Shown here: positions 20,904-32,900 of the stretch, piece by piece
Numbering within the stretch: the first letter of the stretch is position 1
Layout of the letters: every line of letters begins with the position of its first letter
Assembly (NCBI GenBank): GCA_903813345.2
Contig: CAIIXF020000006.1
Coordinates: forward strand, 6,376,989-6,440,988
Length of the DNA stretch: 64,000 nt
From: Owenia fusiformis
Taxonomy: Eukaryota > Annelida > Polychaeta > Sabellida > Oweniidae
Direction: 5' to 3'
Made by a program: the position numbers and the translations under genes
Notes under the pieces: generated by a model
What the model saw: only the letters and a program-made list of their open reading frames with translations
Databases searched by the model: none
Told to the model about the DNA's origin: nothing

Positions 20904-23900
20904 GTATCCTTCTTAACATAATTTATGAACGTGGACTTACAGTATAGTTCATGATATGAATCATTGTTCATTGGTAAGAGATCAAAATCAGAGCATTTTA
21001 GGTATTTGACTAAATTGTGAGGTCATAATGTGTCATAAATCCAATTCTAATTTAATACCCAGATGTAAATATAGCGGAAATTAGGGCACCTTGAAAATTG
21101 GGCTTTTACAGTAATACAATTCTAATTTAGTAATTGGACTTCAACTTTGTACAATCAGAATTCAAATCAGTGTATTCCTTGAGATTGAGCACAAACAATT
21201 TTTTTCCTTAACTTTGCTAAGGCATGTTATGAAGATGGAGACTGTCTCCAGGAAAAGCTAAGTAAGTATGCTGTCAGACTCACACAAAAGTTCTTTATGA
21301 TATTTCTTTGAATGGTCTATTGAAAAAATATTGTAAAGACTCTATCTATTGCATCAATCCCCCTTGAAAGGCCCAAAATGACTAGATTTAAATAACACTA
21401 TTTTCGTTAATTTGTCTGTTTCTTGAAAAACACCAGATTTCGATTAAAGAACTAGCTTCTCAAACTTCTGTCATACGTCCCAACCTGTATCTCCTACAAG
21501 ATACAATCATGTTTTACTCATTTATTACACATTCAGGTCAATATTCTCATTTTTCAGAGTATCTCCAGATTCTGTGCCAGTCATTTGTCCCAGTAGCTTA
21601 CATTGATCAACTTGAAGATTTGATATTTGCAAAGATATCAGCAAGAGTAAGCATATGATCTTCTTGTTTTTGGATAATGTGATCATCCACTAATTATTCA
21701 GCTATTTAGTCTGAATCAGAATTACCGTATTCTCTGTAATTACCGCCCACTCTCTAATAAGCGCCCACCCCGCTTCACAAAGTTCAAGAAACATCGAGGA
21801 ATCAACAAGAATTGAAGAATATATCAGGAAAAAAATATTTCTCAAAATCCAGGAGCGGGCGATAATAGAGTACTTACCCTAAAACTGCTGTAAACACGAC
21901 GCGTTTTGTAATTCTATGCATCCTCTCGATACATATCTATCGATGGGTGCTTCCCACACCATACCATGCTAATATTGTCTCCAAATAGTCCATAATGAAT
22001 GAAGGAATTGTTCTTTATCGGCATTCAGAAATTTCAAAAGCTACTGCGCAGATGTTCTGCGCATGTCAAGGTCGTGAACTTTCTGGTTTCTTTTTAATGT
22101 TTCTCGACTTTTACACGACTTTTGCACGAAAAATTAGAAATAATGTATAACTTTAGATCGATATCCAGCAGTCTCTAGTGGAAATATTGAAGGTAATCGG
22201 CGATAATGACAAAGTGGGCGTGCCGGAAATAAATTAGACATAGACGGGTCTTCAACCACTGTCAATATTGTCTAAGCGATCTTTACCGTATTCTCTCCAA
22301 TAACAGCACTTGTCATATTATTATAAAAATATGTTGAAGAAAATGCATTCTTGTCAAGAAAAATTGCCATACATGAAATTCCTCGGGATTTCAGATTTCT
22401 TTCATACATGGGCGCTTATTAGAATGGTCTAAATAATGTATTTTCAATTTTCTAAACGCCCTGGGCGCTAATTACAGAGAATACGGTAATCAGAATTAAT
22501 TCAGTGATATATCAAATATTTTGAGAGCCTCAAAAGAAAATTGTTTAATTAATACAAATTCCTCCCATTATTACATGATATATAATAATATAAATGTCCA
22601 CTTTGGATAAAATAAAGATTCATTCTTATTTCAGACAATAGAATATTTCAACAGTACCTTGGAAAGAATAGGAGCACTTTTGATAGATTGCAACACAGAC
22701 TTGCATATAGTCATACAGGCCAGGCTAAATGTAAGTTCAACATATATTTATGATAAAAGACATCCTTCTTCCCCCTGCTATAACCAATTTGGAAGCGCCC
22801 GATTAAACTGAATCACGTGATCTAATTATGCGCAATGACTTATACATGAATTCTGTCGCAGTGTTGCGACAGCCAATCAGATTGCGAGTTCTTAATCGGG
22901 GAAATACTAACTGCTTATAGCAGGGGGTAAAAAGAAAGAATATATTCTGGATTTTGAAGCCCTGTGATCGGAGAATGCTGTATAACATATGTGGCACTCT
23001 TTTAGAACAGGTAGATATGAAAGAACCTTTGGCACAATGAAGAATGGATATTTTGCCTTTTAAAGTGCCCGATAAAGTATAAAATGCGCATGCGTCCAGG
23101 TGTTGATAAACTATAAATAGCGAAAATCCAGGGTTTGTCACCACAAGGGAAGCCAGGACGTGTTGAGAGAACAGCTAGTGTTGATATTGAATTTATATGT
23201 AGCCAGATAAGTTTCCTTATTGAAATTACATATGGTTATTAGCAATACTTTGTAGGTGCTAAATAATAAAATATTTAGAGTATATATGAGAGAAATTGGT
23301 CATTTCGAACCTGTTGAAAAGTTTGTGGCTTTCGGCTACACCGGGGAATTTACTTCCATGAGTACACACATAAATGTGGGGTTCCCCAAGAGGGTCGCGA
23401 CAAGGTGACCTGGCATCAAATGTGCGACTAAATGCTACTATCGAGAAGATAAAATAACGAATACGACAATAAGTTATTGCATGTGACAATTCCGAGCCTT
23501 CATCTAACTGAAGTATTTTGAAGTGAAAATAGGATTTTTGTTTTGATACATGGATTCAGATGAACGTAACTTTATTCTGACAACTAATCAAAACTGAACA
23601 AAATTGATTGTACGTAACAGACAATTTATTGTTTTACAATGTTTTGATTGACTAAACGAATGAAACCAACAAATTATGACATGTAAAATGACAATTTTGA
23701 AATGTAAAATTTAAAAGTGACAAACACAACCTCCCTATCCACTCTTTGGGAGCCCTAGTAAATTAGTAATATGTACATGCAGCAGTGGTAGTGTGCAGCT
23801 TATTATCACACTACGCTTTGCATTCTAAAGCCTGTTGTTTGTAATAACACTGTTCACTCAGCGTATGTTTTGTGTGTGGGCAGTCAACGATAATCATTGT

Positions 23901-26900
23901 TTTATCCCGGTTATATGACCTCGGCAATTATAACAAAACCGTACTAAACGAAAAAAACGCAAATAAGAGAAAGCTTTCACACACATATAAAAAATGAACT
24001 AGTCTAATCCGCCAGTATAAACTCTGTGCTATACGTAGCCGGGTCAGGCGCACACTTTAAAAAGATATTTATAAATGAAATTAACCCCACTAAGAAATAT
24101 TATGTAAATGTATTTTATGCCACTCTGAAAAATGAGGATCAAGCATATTTAGTTTTTGATTATGAATGAAAGGTTGATTCTCCATTTTGTAAAAAGTGAT
24201 CATTGTTACAAGATTGAATGTATTCTTTTTGCAGCACTGTGGAGATATTCTTGACTGTATTGTGACAGGCATGGAGGGTCTTATGCAGCGGAATGATGTT
24301 ACGGAATTGAGAGATATTCATTCCCTTCAGTATCTCACTCTCCAGTTGACCAAAACCTCATACAGTCATTGCCAGGTATGTCAATGGTGTAAATGCATTC
24401 TAGGCTTAATATATTGGACAAGTAGATCGGTATCAATGTCATTCCATGATTCCCGGTGGGTTGAACTAAAAAATGTCTTTATTATTTTAAATATATATTA
24501 ATCATTATAATAAAAAACTTATTATTAATTTAAATATATTATTATTTAATATATATACTTAATACTTAATAGTGCTAATGCTATTGTTATTGCCTCAGTC
24601 CAGACAATACATATATGTACTATTAATTATCCCAGACAATATATTTTATTAAAAAGTTTTTTTTACGTTTGTTTTAAATAATTACTTGTTTTCTGCTCTT
24701 TTGCTATATGCACATGTATACAGTACATAAGATTGCAGCATTATATTTTGAACAGTAGTAAACCCACTGAATGAGGTTTGTGTAAGGATATGGAAAAACA
24801 TCTGAAATACTTGTTGGCAGATTTGTTGGCAACATTTTAAAGAATAAATATCTACATTAATAACGGGCTTTTTATTTAGAGAATTTTGAAAACAGCTACT
24901 CAATTCAAGATTGCTAGCTGAACTTGAAAATCTCATCCTCATACTGCTTTTATTTTTTACAAAATATCCACCATATTCATCAGTACCACACATTGATGTG
25001 ATATTTATTAAATTGGTATTAACATTCTTTCCTTGGCTTACATATTTGATTTTAATCTTGATGTAAAAAAATTGGCCAAATATTAACCTTTTATTATATT
25101 ATAATGTTTCCATATTTTAGGACTCCGCCAGTATTTATGGGGAGCTGATGGCTTCAGTGTCAGAGCAACTTTCTTCTCTCTTCAAGAAAGCTCACACTTT
25201 ACAAACAGTAAGTCATTGTCATTGTTCTTGCCAATATACAATACATACGTTAAAATTGAGTTTTATTATGTCCTCACCACATAGTATAAGTAGTGTCTAT
25301 GCATTTTCAGGCAACTTGTTTTACGGATCAATTTCAAATTTTCAGGGATGATTCTTTGTATGGGAAGCTGGAACTGATTAGGCTTTTGGTGTTCTCAGTG
25401 AATGTTAAGGTGGTCGCCGGGTTGGCCTAGTGGTAGGGGTGAGACGACAACCTGATGAGTCGAGGACTCGCGGGTTTGGGGCTTCGAGTCGAGTCGAATC
25501 GAGTCGAAGTTGATGAATCGAATCATTTTCGAGTTGAGAAAAAAATTCAAAAAAATCAAAAAAATCAGAAAAATACTGTCAATATGCATGTTTTTACTCG
25601 ATATTGCGTTGAATATATAAGTTTCAATGACTTGGATATGCTTGTATTAAATTATTATATTGTATGTACACATAAATGAAAGAATATATGTAATAAAATC
25701 AGAATAAACTTACGACGAATTGTGTTTGTTTATATTTCCGGCTTTCCACCATTGACGCATTAAAAATACGAACGGTAAAAAGCGATGTTGTTCGCACTTC
25801 GCGCGACTCGAAACGGATTCGAAACTCGAATCGTCATTTTCTGACTCGAATCGGATTCGACTCGAATCGGATTTTTTCGACTCGTCTCACCCCTACCTAG
25901 TGGTTAAGGCATTGGTCTGAAAAGCAGGAAGTCTGGCTTCAGGCTGAAAAGTAGAGGTCTTGGGTTCAAACCCAGGTCACAGCACTTCTTGTGATTTGTC
26001 TTTGACCTATGACTGCTGACCTATACCGGTGATTACTAGAGTGCTGCTAACTCGATAAAAGGCTGGCGCTGGCTAGAATTATCTATGGTTCTAGCCAGGA
26101 TAAAGTATTATGTCTGTAATTGCCTCTTCAGCTGATTTGTGTTGGGCATTGAGGATGAAATTACAGGATAACCCATTGGTGGGGACATGTTGTAAACTTT
26201 TGCGTTCTTGTAATTTGATGTTGGGATGGATGATGAGAATATACGAGGGTTGATCATAAAGTTCTCATAATATCTCTCTAATTTCTTTATTTTTCAATAT
26301 ATTCTAATGAAATTTTCACAGAATGTGCAGCATAGAATGTCTTATTAATTCAGCAAAAAATATTTAGTTGAACAGAAATATTAAATAAGAAATGGTTGCC
26401 ATAGTAACGGGAAATCAAGGCACCCGGGGCAAATAAAAATAATTGAGAGAATGAGCTTAATTAACCATGTTTACATATATAATAAACTCTCGTGAATGAA
26501 CTCTCACCAAACACGTTAAAATATTAACTTGAATATACTGTTAAGTGCTTTAACAATTAAATACATTCATTGTATAAATTGTGTGATGCCATAGGGTATG
26601 CTTTCACGCTTCATTAGATGTAATACCAGAGTCTGAGACTCAAAGCTAATGATCAAAAATGACTGAGGAAGAGAATGCAATAGATGCAGAGATCTTCAGA
26701 AAAATAAAATTCATACTGATAAAATGTTATTTTAAGTTTGTAAGATCCTTTGGTCAGACTAAACATGATCTAAAACAAATATATTTCTAAGATATCAACA
26801 AAATTGTGTGTGGTCTGTCCATGTTAAAAATGAACTAAAGGGGCAAAATCAATTTTCCTCGGAATATTTGACAAAACAGTCATGAGGTCTAGCAGTTACT

Positions 26901-29900
26901 TCTAATGAAGCATAGCAATCATCCATTATGAGATCATACAATTCACTTGACCATTATAATAGTTCACAACAGTCAAGAGCACATATTATTTCACAATTTA
27001 ATGTGTTTGATAGCTTATTTGACAACTTATTATGTATTTAAACATGGTTAATGGGGGCTATTCTAGCTAGTTTTTTTTATTTGCCCCGGGTGCCTTGATT
27101 TCAAGTTACTATGGCAACCATTTCTTATCTAATGTTTCTGTTATTCTAAATGTATTTTGCTGGATTAATATAACATTCCACGCTGCACATTCTGTAAAAA
27201 TTTCATGGGAAAATATTGAAAAACAAAGAAATAAGAGAGATATTATGAGAACTTTATGATCAACCCTCGTATATCATATATGAAGAGTGGCCACAATATA
27301 TATGTTCTGTACAGACCAGGGATTTTCATTTCATTTTTTCATGCAATATAGTGTTACATTATGCAACATTTATTCAGTCAAAGAAATTTAACATTATGCT
27401 GAGAATATTTACCTCATTATTGTCACAATCTTAGGCACATGCACAATCAAGGAAATCTAACATTGTTTAAAAATATTCACCTCATTATTGTCACAATCAT
27501 ACACAACGAGAAACACTATATAATAAACTCCAATACGACGAGATAATATATTTGTTATCCAAATTGATTAATAAGTAATAAGATCAGATACTGTTAAATA
27601 ATATTCTGCCCGGGATTTGTTATTGTCGTATACAAACGTGGTATCCGAACTGCTTACTTATAGTATCCGTTGCGACCATTAACGATATTGTAAATGTCTA
27701 ATTAGCTAAGTAAATAAACATGTCGTCACAGTCGCTGTTGGCTATGGAGAGTTATTAATAATTATCGATCATAAATGTTATCATACTTTTCTTGATTTAA
27801 ATATCCAAATATTTACTATGTTTAAAAATGAAAATGTTTGATTTTTAAGTAACTGTTCGACCTTTTTTCTTACTATCAAGAACGCGCATGCAAGTTCGGC
27901 AATCCTTGTACATTGTGTGCACAGTATGCGCATTTTAATCGTTGTATATTTTTCTATATACTATAATACTATTCATTTTTTTGTACAATTGAACCGAACA
28001 TACTTTAAAATCATCAGCTTTAAATAGATTATATGTTACGAAATTAGCCTTAAAATAATAAAATTCGTGCGTTTGTAAATGCTCTCAATAAAGAAATAGA
28101 CCAAAATACGCAAGTTTACTTTGAAGTTTCTTTTATCGTCTTTTGTCATTAAACTTTAATGTTCTATCGATAAAATATGTGGAAATACCAGAAGAAGCAT
28201 TGGAGAAGGAGAGTTCAACTAGAAGACAGCAACCCCTTGGAAAAGCATACTTCATAACCGTGTGCAATATATGTATATTATAATATGAAACCTAAGATTC
28301 ATTTTTGGAAAACATTATAATATTATACTAACAGAATAATTATACTTTAAATATTAGGAGGCTCTCATTTATTCTCGGACCAAAAGCGATTTTATACCCG
28401 AACATCTAATTCTCCAGCTGAATTTTTCAGGAATAAAAAGTTCACAATGATCATGCTTTTAGTAAGATACATACTGCTTATCCTCGGCCCGTTCACTAAT
28501 TAACCGTTTGTCATCAAATGACTACAAGAATCTGTTACGTATCACAGCCAAGTCATTTTTATTTGAAATAAAGAAATTATTTATTTATTCTTCGATTTGA
28601 ACGTGAAATATATTTTAAAGGACGTAAAATTACAGAAATGCGCCCCTCCCCCTCCCTTCCTGGCATGAACTATTTACATTATTAAACGGAAATAAATGCG
28701 TATTACGGGATTGAGACGTTTGATGACAGTGACTATTTCCCGTCACCTGCATTGATTGCATCATCATGGAAAAACGGGATTGAGCCTATATTGAACTAAT
28801 TAATTAGAAATCGACAGATATTTTTGTCGTATGCTCATTTACCTCCAAGTGGTTAAAATATCAAAGAACTAGGACGTCGGTTTTTAGATAGGATAATCAT
28901 AAATGTATTGACTGCAGGGCCTTACCCGGGGGGGTCACCATTCTTAGCACTTTTCAAGTGATTGCGGGGCCAGATTTGTCAAATGTAAACCCCCTTGGAA
29001 AGTTTTGAAAAGTGACCCCCCCCCCCATTGACAAAATGTGATTACGGTCCTGCACTTTTTACAAAGCTTTTAAAAACAGGTCGTGTAGAATGTAGACCCC
29101 CGTTGCTTGATGTTTATAGCAAAAACATTGACATTTGAAAGTTTGTGACGCTGCGCTGTTTTGAATAAATCTTATATCTAAGAAGCCTATCGGTTGAAAA
29201 AAATACCTAGAAGACTTAACATATTTCCCAATGTCATGCACCTATTAATTTAGCAATTGAATTATAATTATAAACTTTCTCTTGAAACAATAAATCTTCC
29301 AGATTTGTTGAATTTTTGGACAAAATTGGCTACCCCCTCCCCCCTCCGTTCATTACTTCCGATCATCGGGCGTGATGTTGATTTTTGTAATATGTTATGT
29401 TATGTTATATTTATTTCCATATTATAATTCTTACAATTGAATAACAATATATCTCTCTAAAATTAAATTTGAAATAAACCGAAGAATAATCAGCAAGTCT
29501 GATGGAAAATACACATCCTGTAAAAGAGAGAAGAATTTAATCCGTCTGAATCTGATTGCAAAATATAAATCTGTCTCATGAGGAAATTAATCCCTGCTAT
29601 TTAACTTGCACATAATCTAAAAGCTAATAGTCAAAAACCGGGGTCAAAAAGCTTATCACAATATAGTAGAACATCTTGGCTTCAGATATTATTTTCTCAT
29701 GAATTTTAAAAATCGGCCGAGAACTGATTAAGTAACATTCCGCACACGCCGTCTGATTGCATATTTGAAACGACAACATCCGATCTACTACAGTATAAAT
29801 AATCCAATTGACTTTGATAGCATATCTTTGTTTTCAGACATATTTTGTATTTGCGCCAGCTTCGACCCCCCCGCCCTTCACGTGATGCCTTTCAAATCAA

Positions 29901-32900
29901 TTCCTTTCATAAATGACATAGAACTGCAAACGCCTGTTGCGTTTATTCCAAATGCAACAAGGCTAGCAGTTGAATAATAAAACAAGACAAATCAAAATCA
30001 TCCAACATACGTATCATGTATAGTTCCCCTTTTATAGGAGGCGTTATTAGGTAATTAGGTCACTATTATTAATGAGGAAAATGTAGAACCAAATAAATGT
30101 TCATCTCAGCCTCAGTATTTGAGAGTTCATTTCATTTCACATCTGAGGATACATTTAGTTGTACTAACACCATACACATGCCTTCTGTTCATGCCCCGCT
30201 GTTAATGACCCGGTTTTAATGAACGCACTTTTGAATTATTGTAACATGTTATGTTCTAAATGGATGCATCAAGATCTTGTGTTGCAAATCTATAGGTAAA
30301 TTTCACCAGCCTATGACTTTTAGATACATTCTTTATATGTACATGTATAGTTACTCCGGAAAATCAAGTATCACCAGTATTTTTTAACAAACTGGGACTT
30401 TTGATGTGAAAATCAATCATGATAGCAATATATGAGCAACGGTTTATATTAAAACTGGGAAAAGCAGGCGGTCGCCGTCCGGGTCGCCGTATGCTTGACG
30501 CACGGCTAGTGTAACAATGTGAAGGGTAACAGCCTGCTTCCCCTATAACCTTGCCAATGTCCATATACGCTTCTGCTTTTTCAAATTTCGGATCACCTTT
30601 GGGATGGAGATAATATACATGTAGATTTGTTACTGGGGGGGGGGGGGGGGGGGGGCACACAGAAACAGACATTCTGGAGAAATAAGGGATTATCGGGGAC
30701 TTATTTTCAAATCCACAGATTAGTGTCAAAAGCAGTTATTTACAAGGCTATGATTTTAAATGGATAATTGACTCTTAAAACATGGGTTAAAGGCTAGTCC
30801 AAGTGCAGACCCGTACCAAGCTTAGTGTCATGTTATGTGGGGGGGGGGGGCTGAACCCCGACAAGGGGGTTCACATTTATGATCAAGAAAGCAACGTCCG
30901 AGTTATTTGATATTCCTAACCACTTAAAGAGGTGAATGAGCAAAACCTCCGTTGAAGTTCAATATAGACTCAATCCCGTTTTCCCATGATGATGCAATCA
31001 ATGCAGCTGACGGGAAACAGACACTGTGTCATCAAATGTCCAGTAATACGCATTTATTTCCTCAAACTAAGATTAATATAACAGTTTATTCCATAATACT
31101 ACTGTTTTCCCAGGGAAATATGAAGGAATAAAAATCGTATTGAATCGTATTACATGAAAAAATCGTATTGTCCCCGGGAAAAAATCGTATTGGAACGTAT
31201 TAACCTATTTTTGGTTTCCCGGTTATTTTTAACCTTGGCTAATTGATAAAAGCATTATCCAAATGTAACATTTTAAGGAGGAATGTATTATGGAATAAAT
31301 AGGTTATTTCTGGTCGGGATTGAATATGGGCTTTACTCCCAGTAAATAACCTATATTTCTTAAGAACAAAAACCGTTATCAGTTTTTATCAAGGGGGCTA
31401 CTTTTCAAGAATCCAAGGGGGTTCACTTTTGAAAACTTTGGTCCTAAAAACCACTTGAAACTGCTCAAAATGGTGAAAAGTTTAAACTGTATGATTTTGG
31501 GAGATTTGTTGGTCGTTGAGGGGGTCGTTCGGGTGTACGCATCATTTCCGCGATCTGGGGGGGAGAACCCCCCAGATCCCCTTATACTCGCTCTGAAATT
31601 GGTCAGAATGCATCAAATTAAATTACGTTAAATTTTCGAAATTCGCTAGGGGAGAACCCCCCAGTTCTGGTCAGAGTGCACCAAATGATGTTCAATTTTC
31701 GAAATTTTCTGGGGGGGAGAACTCAAACCCCCTATTCTCGCTCTGAAATTGGTCAGAATGCATCAAATTAAATGATGTTAAATTTTCGAAATTTGCCAGG
31801 GGAGAACCTCCCAGACCCCCATTTCTCGCCCGAAACTGGTCAGAATGCACCAAAGACGTTCTTCCCCCAGACCGGGCCCCAGATCCCCCTTTCTCGCGCT
31901 TGTTCGCTGGGGGGGAGGGGGTAATGTCGGGGGTGGTTCGAGCCCCCCTTACAAAAAGCTGGCTACGGGCATGGACGCATCCCCCATGGGAAATTCCCTG
32001 TGGGTGCCAATGGGGCGCGCGTCCGAGGAGGGGCGTATATAGTGCACGAACATGCTAAAAATTCAGAAGTATCATATGATAAATTCGATTTTTATCCTCC
32101 TCTGTTATCAGTTTTCTAATATTAATTGATTAATTCGATTTTTGCTTTCCCCTCATAAGTTGTCTCCTTCATCTTTTTGTATTAATTATTTGTTTTCCCT
32201 AATAGTTATAAATATAAAAGGAGTTCTAATTTTGGTATGTTTTGGGAATTTGGTTTTGATGTTAACATGCAAGGGAATTATCTCCCACTCCCCCTTCTAT
32301 TTTGTAGACAATATACAAGTTAAATAACAGCGATTTATTCCATGTTTGCATTCACTTTTACAGGGTGTGTATTTTCAATTAGACTTGCTGATTTTTCGAT
32401 CATTTAATTTATCTGAAGCCATTAGACAAAAAAAATGTTTCAATTTTTAGAATATTTTTTGGCTTATATCATATACACAATTTCTTAATGAGTTAGATCC
32501 AATGGCTTCCCAAATCAGATTTCTTTTTATCATTCCTCTCTTGAAACGGTCCGATTTAATTCAGTGTCGGGCCGAGGGCAAATCTTTGAATGATGAATAT
32601 ATGTAATCGTTGATATTTTGAACGTACATGTATCAAGTTTAGATTCCAGGTACAAAATAGCCAGTTAAGGTTTTTTCCAAGAGGTAGATAGGTTTGAGGG
32701 AAAAGAGTACTGTATATTCAAAATCCGGATCAAAACAACATTATATTGTTATTTGTTGTCCAGTTCTACGTATTAATGCCGTATTATGCTGTTTGTTAGC
32801 AACATGATGTGGATTGATTTCTATATGGCAGGTTATTTTGATTTCAAAGGCCTATGGTAATATTGTTTTCATCAAATTATAGCTATTTATCAGATCTAAT

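Larger units (their letters stand above)
28684..31067. mobile_element. Element of about 2.4 kb bounded by inverted arms
   Basis: The left arm, about 28684-28895 (AAATAAATGCGTATTACGGG, GCATTGATTGCATCATCATG, AACGGGATTGAG), returns inverted at about 30893-31067. The interior holds C/G-run-rich DNA, the solo foldback arm at 29085-29365 and a 21-base G run. No coding region. Confidence 0.65.

Noticed and set aside
25895-25990. A functional tRNA gene
   Set aside because: A- and B-box-like sequences are present but arms do not pair and the body continues as a SINE.
30364-30729. Minus-strand frame of 121 codons with a Pro run
   Set aside because: The Pro run is the translation of the 21-base G run, with nothing protein-like around it.
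31845-32042. Frame of 65 codons rich in Pro, Arg and Gly
   Set aside because: It arises from the GC-rich tandem repeat and has no further support.
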